Assembly (NCBI RefSeq): GCF_002553505.1
Contig: NZ_PDCP01000048.1
Location: 1 to 43,577 of the forward strand
Source: Mycolicibacterium agri
GTDB taxonomy: Bacteria > Actinomycetota > Actinomycetes > Mycobacteriales > Mycobacteriaceae
Reading direction: 5' to 3'
Length of the DNA stretch: 43,577 nucleotides
The position numbers were made by a program, and so were the translations under genes. The stretch's first letter is position 1, and each line of letters begins with the position of its first letter. Below are positions 6,976-16,897 of the stretch, one piece after another. The notes beneath the pieces were generated by a model, which was not told where the DNA came from, did no database searches, and saw only the letters and a list, made by a program, of their open reading frames with translations.

Positions 6976-7701
6976 TCACCAGCCGCGGCGGCGCGGGTGC
7001 GAGCCGACCAGTTCCTTGCTGTCGTCGCGGCTGCGGTAGACGATGTAGGGCCGGAACAGATAGGCCACCGGCGCGCTGAATACGTGCACGAGGCGGGTGA
7101 AGGGCCACAGGCAGAACAGCACGAGCGCGATCGTGACGTGGATGTGGAACCACGCCGGCGCCTGCGCCATCAGATCGCCGCGCGGCTGCAGTATCCAGAT
7201 CGACCGGAACCACGGCGACACGGTCTGGCGGTAGTCGTGCTCCGCGCCCACCGGTGTGGCGCCGATCAGCGTGCACGCCAGGCCCGCGAGGATCGCCATC
7301 ACAAGCACGGCGTACATCACCTTGTCGTTGAGCGTGGTCGCCATGAACACCGGCCCGGTGGTGCGGCGGCGGTACACCAGCAGCGCGATGCCTGCCAGTG
7401 TGGTGACTCCGGCGATCCCGCCGAGCACCAGCGCCTGAACGTGGTAGGCGTGTTCGCTCAAGCCCATTGCGTTGGTCCAGGATTCCGGGATCACCAGGCC
7501 GATGATGTGGCCGACGATGACGACCAGAATGCCGAAGTGGAACATCGGGCTGCCGATTCTCAGCAGCCGTGACTCGTACAGCTGCGACGACCGCGTCGTC
7601 CAGCCGAACTTGTCGTAGCGGTATCGCCACCAGGTGCCCAGCGCCAGCACGACCAGCGCCACGTAAGGCGCCACGTCCCAGTAGATCTCCAAGCCGGTCA
7701 T
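6976..7701 (-). CDS. narI: Respiratory nitrate reductase gamma subunit (cytochrome b)
   Basis: 241 residues with five hydrophobic helices. It oxidises menaquinol and passes electrons through two b-type hemes to NarH. Candidate heme His ligands lie in MFHFGILVVIVGHIIGLVIP and in the C-terminal HIHVTIALVLFCLWPFTRLVH, matching the NarI pattern. It is the last gene of narKGHJI; its ATG at 7701 begins one base after the narJ stop codon. The length is slightly above the E. coli protein because of a charged C-terminal tail. The protein is an integral membrane subunit. Confidence 0.95.
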   Translation of the reverse strand: MTGLEIYWDVAPYVALVVLALGTWWRYRYDKFGWTTRSSQLYESRLLRIGSPMFHFGILVVIVGHIIGLVIPESWTNAMGLSEHAYHVQALVLGGIAGVTTLAGIALLVYRRRTTGPVFMATTLNDKVMYAVLVMAILAGLACTLIGATPVGAEHDYRQTVSPWFRSIWILQPRGDLMAQAPAWFHIHVTIALVLFCLWPFTRLVHVFSAPVAYLFRPYIVYRSRDDSKELVGSHPRRRGW

Positions 7702-7702
7702 C

Positions 7703-8340
7703 TCAACCTCCGTGTGCGCGCCGCGGCGGCACGGTCAGTGTGAACGGTTGTAAGCCGACGGCTTCGGCCGGCGGACCGCTGGCCAGCAGACGCCGTACGC
7801 GTGATGCGTCGGTGTCAGTGCCGGCAGGCAGCGTCGCCAGCACCGCGGCGACGGCATGCGCATACGGCGAATCCGCGTCGGCGAGTGCCTTGTGAAGCAC
7901 GTCGATCGGTACCCGGTGCTCAACCAGCAGGCGACGACCGAGCGCCGGGTCGACGGTGGCGGCGAACTCCAGCACCACCGGCAGATGGTCGGGTGCTTCG
8001 CCGGCGGGAGGCGCGGTCCCGGCGGCGCGGTAGGCCCGGACGAACGCCAGCATCGCCGCCCCGCGGTTGCGGGTGTCGCCTGCGGTCCAGTACGTCAGAT
8101 ACATGGTGGTGGCTCGCCGCATGTCGAAGGTATCGACGTAGTTCTGCGTGGCTCGCAGCGGGTCCAGCCGGCGCACAGCGGCCAGCGTTGCTGAAAGGTC
8201 CTCGGCTGCTGGCGCTTTCACGTGCGACAGCAATTCCGCGGCGGTGTCCAGCCGGTCGGCGTGCGGATAACTCAGCAGCAGCGACGCGCACTGCCACACC
8301 AGCCTGTCCTGCAGGTCGGGCCGGGTGCGCGAGCGCAGCC

Positions 8341-8344
<4 letters not shown>
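7703..8344 (-). CDS. narJ: Nitrate reductase assembly chaperone
   Basis: 213 residues, all-helical, similar in layout to the NarJ/TorD/DmsD chaperones: WQCASLLLSYPHADRL near the start, and a HLPVVLEFAA segment after a Pro/Ala-rich linker. NarJ binds apo-NarG and holds it until the molybdenum cofactor and FS0 cluster are inserted. The ATG overlaps the narH stop as ATGA, so translation is coupled. It is cytosolic and not part of the final enzyme. Confidence 0.92.
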
Positions 8345-9989
<1,645 letters not shown>

Positions 9990-9993
<4 letters not shown>

Positions 9994-12900
9994 TGGTAGG
10001 TCACCTCCTGGCTGCGGCGGCGCACCACCGTCACCTCGTCGCGCTGATTGCCGGTCGGTCCGAGATAGTTGAAGGCGAACGCGTTCTGCGCGTATCCACC
10101 GGCCAGATGGCTGGGCTTGATCAACAGCCGGGTCAGCGTGTTGTGGATGCCGCCACGCAGGCCCGTGGTCTCCGACAGCGGCACGTCGATGGTGCGCTCC
10201 TGGACGTGGTAGACGAACACCACGCCCTCGGGCATCCGGTGCGACACGATCGCCCGGCACACCAGCACGCCGTTGCGGTTGACCGCCTCGACCCAATCAT
10301 TGTCGCGGACATCGATTTTCGCCGCGTCGGCCGGACTCATCCACATCGTCGGGCCGCCCCGCGACAGCGACAGCATCAGCAGGTTGTCCTGATACTCGGA
10401 GTGAATCGACCACTTCGAGTGCGGCGTCAGGTAGCGCACCGTCAGCCCGATCCCGTCGCGGGCGTCACCGACCTGCGGTTCACCGAACAGCCGCTGCATG
10501 TCCAGCGGCGGACGGTACGTCGGCAGCTGCTCGCCGAGTTCCTCCAGCCAGTCGTGGTCGAGGTAGAAGTGCATGCGGCCGGTCAACGTGTGAAAAGGCT
10601 TGAGTTCCTCGATGTTCACTGTGAACGGCGCATAGCGGCGCCCGCCGGTCTCGCTGCCCGACCACTCCGGGCTGGTGATCACCGGCACGGGCCGGGCTGC
10701 GGCGTCGGCGTAGGTGATGCGGCGCTCCTCGCTGCCTTCGGCCAGGTGCACCAGGTGGCGGCCGGTGCGTTTCTCCAATTCCCGAAAGCCCTCGACGGCG
10801 AGGCGGCCGTTGGAGGTGCCCGACAGCGCCAGGATCACGTCGGCCATCCGCTCGTCGGTGGTGATGGCCGGGCGGCCTTGCGCCGGACCGGATTTCGCCA
10901 CCCCGAATTTGGCGGCGAGCTCGCCCACCTCACGTTCAGGATGGGTGGTGACGGCCTTCGTCGTCACGCCGAGTTGCTCGACCAGCGGGCCGAGCGTTGC
11001 CCATTTGTCGGCGATCGCGGTGTAGTCGCGTTCGACCACCGCCACCGGGCCCATTGTCTTGCCCGGCACCGGGACCGCAGCCGAAGTACGCCAATCGTTC
11101 TCGCTGCCATGGGGATAGGCCATCGCCTGCGGCGTGTCGTGCTGCAGCGCGCCGACGACGATGTCGGTGCGAACGCCCAGGTGGTTCTTCGCCAGTGCGC
11201 TGAACGCGCGCGCTATCGCGCCGAAAGCCTCGAAGTCGGAATGGGTTTCCCACGGTGGGTCGATCGCGGGGGTGAACGCGTGCACGTAGGGGTGCATGTC
11301 GGTGCTGGACAGGTCCGCCTTCTCGTACCAGGTCGCGGCGGGCAGCACGACGTCCGACAGCAGCGTCGTCGACGTCATCCGGAAGTCGATCGACATCAGC
11401 AGATCGAGCTTGCCCTCGGGAATCTCGTCGCGCCAGGTCACGTCGTTGGGTCGCAGGCCCTCGGCAGTCGGCTTCGCCTGCAGGTTGCTGTCGGTGCCGA
11501 GCAGGTGGCGCAGGAAGTACTCGTTGCCCTTGCTCGACGAGCCCAGCAGGTTCGCCCGCCAGATGTTCAACACCCGCGGCCAGTTCGCCGGATCGTCGGG
11601 ATCAGTGACGGCGAGCTTCAGCTTGCCGGACGCCAATTGCTCTGCGACGTAAGCTCCTATCTCCGACTTGTCGCGGCCCGCGGCGAGCGCCTCGTCGGCG
11701 ACGTCGAGGCTGGAGCGGTCGAACTGCGGGTAGAACGGGCTCCAGCCCATCGCGGCCGCCGACGCGAGCACGTCCATCGTGTGCTTGTTGCGGAACCGGC
11801 CGCGGCCCAGCGGGCTGGCCAAGGCGTCGGCCCGGTAGCCGTCGTAGCGCCACTGGTCGGTGTGCGCATACCAGTACGAGGTGCCTGCCATCTGCCGCGG
11901 TGGACGTGACCAGTCGGTGGCCATCGCCATCGTCGCCCAGCCGGTGACCGGTCGGCACTTCTCCTGACCGACGTAATGGGCCCAGCCGCCGCCGTTTCGA
12001 CCCATCGAGCCGGTCAACAGCAGCAGCGCCAGGACGGCGCGGTAGGTCGCGTCGCCGTGGAACCACTGGCAGATGCCTGCGCCCATGATGATCATCGAGC
12101 GGCCGCCGGATTCCTCTGCGTTGCGGGCGAATTCCTTGGCGATGCGTTCGGCCTGTGCGGCCGCCACCCCGGTGATCGGCTCCTGCCACGCCGGGGTGTA
12201 GGGGTGGGTGGCGTCGTCGTATCCGGTCGGCCAGTCGCCGGGCAGGCCGGGGCGGGCCACGCCGTAGTGCGCCAGCATCAGGTCGAACACCGTGCACACC
12301 AGGTGCTCGCCGACCCGCCGCACCGGCACACCGCGGGCGAGTACCTCGCCGTGACCGTCGGCGGTGTCGAAGCGCGGCAACTGGATCAGCGCCGTCTCGC
12401 CGCCGGCCTCGTGGCGCGCGACGGTCAACGCGGGGGTCAGCCCGCCGAGGTCCAGATTCCACTTGCCGACGCCGTCGTCACCGAAGCGGAACCCCAGCGA
12501 TCCGTGCGGCACGGCCACGTCGTCGGTTTTGCCGTCGAGCAGAACCGGTTTGAAGGCGGCGTTCTCTGTCGTGTGGCCGAGATCGGCGGCGGTGAGGTTC
12601 TTGCCAGGCACCAACGCGCCGTCGCGCTGCTCCAGCTTCACCAGGAACGGCAGGTCGGTGTAACTGCGCACGTAGTCGACGAAGAACGGGACCCGTTGGT
12701 GCACAAAGCATTCAGAGAGGATGACGTGGCCCATCGCCATCGCCAGCGCGCCGTCGGCGCCTGCCGCGCACGGCATCCACTCGTCGGCGAACTTGGTGTT
12801 GTCGGCGTAGTCGGGGCTGACCGAGACGACCTTGGTGCCGCGGTAGCGGACCTCGACCATCCAATGCGCGTCGGGCGTGCGGGTGACCGGGACGTTGGAA

Positions 12901-13691
12901 CCCCACATCATCAGATACGTGGCGTCCCACCAGTCGCCGGACTCGGGCACGTCGGTCTGGTCGCCGAACACCTGCGGCGAGGCCACCGGCAGGTCGGCGT
13001 ACCAGTCGTAGAACGACGTCATCGCCCCGCCGATCAACTCCACGAACCGCGACCCGGCGGCGTGGCTGACCATCGACATGGCCGGAATCGGCGAGAAGCC
13101 TGCGACGCGGTCCGGCCCGTAGGTCTTGATCGTGTGCACGTGCGCGGCGGCGATCATCTCGGTGGCCTCGGCCCAGCTCACCCGCACCAGGCCACCCTTG
13201 CCGCGGGCGCGCTGATAGCGGCGGCGGCGCTCCGGACCGCTCTGAATGTCGGCCCACGCCAGCACCGGATCGCCAAGCCGGGCCTTGGCTTCCCGGTACA
13301 TCTCGACCAGCAGGCCGCGGGCGTACGGGTAGCGAACCCGGGTGGGGGAGTAGGTGTACCAGGAGAACGCGGCGCCGCGGGGACAACCGCGGGGTTCGTA
13401 CTCCGGGCGGTCCGGGCCGACGGACGGGTAGTCGGTCTCCTGCGTCTCCCAGGTGATGATGCCGTCCTTGACGTAGATCTTCCACGAGCACGACCCGGTG
13501 CAGTTCACCCCGTGCGTGGAGCGCACCACTTTGTCGTGGCTCCACCGGTCGCGGTAGAACACGTCGCCGTCGCGGCCGCCGCGGCGGGTGACGGTGCGGA
13601 GGTCGGCGGAGAACTCGCCGGGGGTGAAGAACCGTCCGCTGCGCTCGAGCAGCTCCTCGATCGGGCCGCCGATGCGCGCAGGACTGGTCAC
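9990..13691 (-). CDS. narG: Respiratory nitrate reductase alpha subunit (molybdoenzyme)
   Basis: 1,233 residues from a GTG at 13691 with GAAGGAGG 7 bases upstream and a GTGA overlap with narK. The N-terminal FS0 cluster ligands are His60, Cys64, Cys68 and Cys103 (HGVNCTGSC ... RGCPRG), as in E. coli NarG. SFYDWYADLP carries the Asp (about residue 229) that ligates molybdenum. It reduces nitrate to nitrite with bis-MGD. The length equals the usual mycobacterial NarG. A long open frame runs on upstream of the GTG, through narK in another phase, but the start given has the ribosome site and family N-terminus. Confidence 0.97.
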
Positions 13692-14908
13692 GTCGACGCC
13701 TCCTTCGGTTGGGGTTCGTGGGCATGCAGCCGTATCGCGGTGTAGAAGAACGCCAGCAGCGCCGTCGCCACCAGCAACAGCAGCCCGATCGTGTAGTTGT
13801 TGTCGGCGGCGTTGTACGTCGCGCCCATCACCAGCGGCGGGAAGTAGCCGCCCAATCCGCCTGCGGCGGCGACGATTCCGGTGACGGAGCCGACCGACTT
13901 GGCCGGGGCGCGGCGGGCCACCCACGCGAACACGCCGCCGGTGCCGACACCGAGGAAGACGGCCAGCGTGATGAACGTCGCCGCCGACCACACATCGGGC
14001 GGCGGCTGAAACACCGCGATGAACGCCATCAAGGCCGTGCCCGCGAACGATGCGAGCACCACATACTTCGGCGCGATGCGGTCCGACAGCGCGCCGCCGA
14101 CCGGACGGGCCAACACGGCCGCCAACGCGAAAGCGGCCGTGCGGGCGCCGGCGTCGACGGGGGAGAAGCCGTAGATGTGCTTGATGTAGGTCGGCAGGTA
14201 GTTGCTGAACGCGACGAAGCCGCCGAACACGATCGCGTACAGCGCCGACATCTCCCACGTCACGCCGAGTTTGGCGGCGGCCTTGAGCTTCGGCACCACT
14301 GGATCGGTGTTCGGCGTGAACTCGGGGGAGTTGCGCATCACGACGATGCACAGCACCGCCGTCGCGGCCAGGGCCGCGGCCACGATGATGTGGGCGGGAA
14401 ACAGGCCGAACCACCGCACGAAGCGCGGCGTGAAGAACGCCGACAGCGCGGTACCGACCATGCCCATGCCGAACACACCGGTGGCGAACCCGCGTCGGGC
14501 CGGCTCGTACCAGTTGTTGGCGAACGGGATGCCGACGGCGAAGATCGTGCCCGCGATGCCGAGGAAGAAGCCGAAGACCACCAGCATCGGGTAGGACCCT
14601 GCCGCGCCTGCGGCCCCGACGGCCAGCACCGGCGGGATCGATGCCAGCGAGATTGCGATGAACATGACGCGGCCGCCGTAGCGGTCGGTCAGCGCGCCGA
14701 CGGCGACGCGGCCGATCGCGCCGACGAGGATGGGCGTCGCGACCAGGATCGAGGCCTCCGTGCTGGACAGCCTCAGATCGCCCGCATAGGTGGTCGACAG
14801 CGGCCCGATCATGTTCCAGGCCCAGAAGTTGATCGCCGAGACCCATGTGGCCAGCGCGAGATTCACGGGTCTGACCAAACCCGTGTCCGGCGCCGTCGCC
14901 GAGGTCAC
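13688..14908 (-). CDS. narK: Nitrate/nitrite MFS transporter
   Basis: 406 residues with about 12 membrane helices. It contains the MFS loop motif GRVAVGALTDRYGGR and nitrate-porter-like glycine-rich helices (FGMGMVGTALSAFF, GIVAAAGGLGGYFPPL). It imports nitrate and/or exports nitrite for the nitrate reductase encoded next. The stop overlaps the narG start (GTGA), so transporter and enzyme form one operon. In M. tuberculosis narK2 is, as I recall, separate from narGHJI. The start is a GTG; upstream is a short perfect dyad that may be regulatory. Confidence 0.93.
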   Translation of the reverse strand: MTSATAPDTGLVRPVNLALATWVSAINFWAWNMIGPLSTTYAGDLRLSSTEASILVATPILVGAIGRVAVGALTDRYGGRVMFIAISLASIPPVLAVGAAGAAGSYPMLVVFGFFLGIAGTIFAVGIPFANNWYEPARRGFATGVFGMGMVGTALSAFFTPRFVRWFGLFPAHIIVAAALAATAVLCIVVMRNSPEFTPNTDPVVPKLKAAAKLGVTWEMSALYAIVFGGFVAFSNYLPTYIKHIYGFSPVDAGARTAAFALAAVLARPVGGALSDRIAPKYVVLASFAGTALMAFIAVFQPPPDVWSAATFITLAVFLGVGTGGVFAWVARRAPAKSVGSVTGIVAAAGGLGGYFPPLVMGATYNAADNNYTIGLLLLVATALLAFFYTAIRLHAHEPQPKEAST

Positions 14909-14920
14909 TTACCTAGACAA

Positions 14921-14938
14921 GCACTCGGTTGCGAGTGC
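14921..14938. promoter_or_regulatory. Dyad upstream of narK
   Basis: GCACTCG (14921-14927) and CGAGTGC (14932-14938) form a perfect 7-bp inverted repeat with a 4-base spacer. It begins 13 bp upstream of the narK start, between narK and the divergent secreted-protein gene. It could be an operator or a leader hairpin of the nar transcript. I looked for a DosR-type GGGACT palindrome nearby and did not find one. Confidence 0.4.
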
Positions 14939-15035
14939 GTCAGGAATTTCGGGAAAACCGCTGCTGCAGCGTGCTGTACGAGATCGCGGCCTGCGCAGTA
15001 GGCTCGCGGTCAACGACGACGAAAGCGTGACGACG

Positions 15036-15299
15036 ATGGCCGTTTCGGTGCGCTCACTGCGGATCCTTCTCGCCGGCGCCTGCGGTGCGCTCTTTCTCGC
15101 CGCGCCTCTCGTCACCGCCGGTCAGGCGGCCGCATGCGTCAGCGGTCAGTTCGCCGATCCGTTCACCGGGCAGTGCAGCGGCGGCTACGGCAGCTATCCG
15201 AGTGTCAACGGCGTGCCGTGCATTCCGGGCAAACATCTCGGCACCTGCATCGGTTTCGTGCAGAACATGCCGCGCCCCGGTGCAACGCTCGGGCCGTAG
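15036..15299 (+). CDS. Small secreted cysteine-containing protein
   Basis: 87 residues from the ATG at 15036; a GTG at 15027 would add three. A signal peptide is clear: an Arg in the n-region, a hydrophobic core LLAGACGALFLAAPLV, and AGQAAA as a likely cleavage site. The mature part of about 55 residues has four Cys (ACVSGQF, GQCSGG, VPCIPG, GTCIGF), so two disulfides are likely, and is Gly/Pro-rich. It looks like the short exported proteins of unknown function common in mycobacteria. It is divergent from narK with a 120-bp gap. Confidence 0.7.
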   Translation: MAVSVRSLRILLAGACGALFLAAPLVTAGQAAACVSGQFADPFTGQCSGGYGSYPSVNGVPCIPGKHLGTCIGFVQNMPRPGATLGP

Positions 15300-15379
15300 C
15301 GTCCTAGGTTCACCGCCTTTGTGCATCTGGCGACGGTTTTCGGCGCATGTGCGTCGCGGGATTCACAAACGACCTTGAT

Positions 15380-16147
15380 TCAGTAGCGGAAGACGTACGA
15401 CGCCGCGGTGATCGCCTTGTCGCCGTTGCCCTCGTCGTGCAATGTGGCGCGCACGCCGACGGTGCCGTCGGCGCCGACGAGCGGTTGGGCCTCGACGCGG
15501 AACGGGCCGACCTTGCCGCGCGCCAGGAACATCACGTGCCCCGAGGTGCCCTGCAGGCGGTCGGTGCCGACGGCGTTGCCCGCAGCGTCGAGCGCGGTCG
15601 TCTCGAGGATGACGAACTGCGGGCCGATGTGCAGCGCCGCGTCGGGGGAGGCCACCTCCGCGGACAGCTCGGGCAGCGCCCAGTGGCCGTCGGGGCGACG
15701 GGAACCGCCGAACGCCTGCCACAAGGGCGGCAGTTCGGGGGAGTCGACGATCTCGAGCGGGACGTGGTCCATCTTCTGCAGCCCCTCGGGCGGCACGCCG
15801 ATGCTGACGCCCTGCCCCTCGGTCAACGCCAGCACCCGTTCGGGGTGGTCGGCGTCGACGATGGTCGAGCGGCTGTAGGCCATCTGACTGCCCTGCTTGA
15901 GCACCTCGGTGTTGATCTCGATGCGCTGGACGTCGCGGCCGGGGTCGAGGATCTGCCCTGACCAGATGACCGGGTTGGGCACGGCTTCCAGGTCGGAGAC
16001 GCCGCCGCTGTCGGGGGAGGCGATGCCCAGCACGGCCAGCAGCAGCCCGCCGGTCGGGTTGCGCATGTCACGGCGCAGCGTGACGGTTTCGTCGGGTTCG
16101 CCGTTGTCCATCGAGGCGTGGAACCGGCCGATGTAGCGGTAGCTCAA
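15380..16147 (-). CDS. Hotdog-fold (acyl-CoA thioesterase-like) protein
   Basis: At least 255 residues. Strand/helix patterns such as RIEINTEVLKQGSQMAYSRS and HVMFLARGKVGPFRVEAQPL suggest a double-hotdog thioesterase-type protein; substrate and activity are unknown. TTG 16147 is the nearest conventional start, but the same frame continues upstream without a stop to 16247. It reads convincingly there (TNDPEAYAAELRRRWGG), and an AGGAG at 16233-16237 is correctly spaced for ATC at 16225 or CTG at 16222. The true protein is therefore probably about 280 residues with a rare start. It follows the tetR gene on the same strand by about 25 bp. Confidence 0.6.
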   Translation of the reverse strand: MSYRYIGRFHASMDNGEPDETVTLRRDMRNPTGGLLLAVLGIASPDSGGVSDLEAVPNPVIWSGQILDPGRDVQRIEINTEVLKQGSQMAYSRSTIVDADHPERVLALTEGQGVSIGVPPEGLQKMDHVPLEIVDSPELPPLWQAFGGSRRPDGHWALPELSAEVASPDAALHIGPQFVILETTALDAAGNAVGTDRLQGTSGHVMFLARGKVGPFRVEAQPLVGADGTVGVRATLHDEGNGDKAITAASYVFRY

Positions 16148-16249
16148 CAGCCCACCCCAGCGGCGGCGGAGCTCGGCCGCGTACGCCTCGGGATCGTTGG
16201 TCAGCTCTCTGATGTCTCGCAGGATATTGGTGCTCCTCTCGTCCGCGAG

Positions 16250-16834
16250 CTACTTGCTCAGCACACCGTGTAAGACGAGATCGGTCAACTCCTTCGCCGC
16301 GCGGTCGGTGTTCTTCACGTGCCTCACGCATACCGCGTACCAGGCGCCGCCGGCGATCATGTCCATCAGTGTGTCGGCGGAGATGCCCCTGCGCGCCACG
16401 CCTCGTGCGGCGGCGTCGTCGACCTTGGCGGCCAGTTGACTGCGGGCCGCGGCTTCGAGCCGATCGCTGATCACCTGGCGCTGCTTGCGGTCGGCGCGCA
16501 GGTCGGCCAGGAGTCCCGGAATGGCTTCGCGCACAGCAGGATCGCGATACATGCGGATGGCGCCGGTGCAGAGCCGGGCGATCTCAGCTTCGAAATCGTC
16601 TTTCGGCGGCTCGGGGCCGAGGTCGGGGAACACCGCCTCGTGCACCAGTTGCGCCTTGCTGCTCCACCGCCGGTAGAGCGCGGGCCTGCTCACCCCCGCC
16701 GTCGCGGCGATCAGGTCGATCGTGGTCGCCGCATATCCGCGCTCGACGAGCAGCGTGCGCGTGGCCGCCAGCACCGCCGCGTCGATCGCGGGGTCGCGGC
16801 GCGAGCCCTGTCTGCGGTGTCGCGGAGTTGTCAC
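16250..16834 (-). CDS. TetR-family transcriptional regulator
   Basis: 194 residues from a GTG at 16834. The N-terminal helix-turn-helix is typical: AAVLAATRTLLVERGYAATT, then IDLIAATAGVSRPALYRRW (about residues 38-57). The C-terminal ligand domain contains DLRADRKQRQVISDRLEAAA, as in many mycobacterial TetR proteins. It is divergent from the molybdopterin oxidoreductase gene. The 63-bp gap holds a near-symmetric operator, so autoregulation and control of that enzyme are likely. The inducer is unknown. The thioesterase-like gene follows closely and is probably cotranscribed. Confidence 0.9.
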   Translation of the reverse strand: MTTPRHRRQGSRRDPAIDAAVLAATRTLLVERGYAATTIDLIAATAGVSRPALYRRWSSKAQLVHEAVFPDLGPEPPKDDFEAEIARLCTGAIRMYRDPAVREAIPGLLADLRADRKQRQVISDRLEAAARSQLAAKVDDAAARGVARRGISADTLMDMIAGGAWYAVCVRHVKNTDRAAKELTDLVLHGVLSK

Positions 16835-16857
16835 GTCGCATTCCCTCGGTCCGGATT

Positions 16858-16880
16858 TGTCGTTACAGTGTGTCACGGCA
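16858..16880. promoter_or_regulatory. Predicted TetR operator
   Basis: Arms TGTCGTTACA (16858-16867) and TGTCACGGCA (16871-16880) are inverted repeats matching at 8 of 10 positions around a 3-bp centre. It is 24 bp upstream of the tetR start and 17 bp upstream of the oxidoreductase start, where bound regulator would block both promoters. TetR assignment is by position. Confidence 0.55.
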
Positions 16881-16897
16881 ATCGCGAGGAGGCGAGC

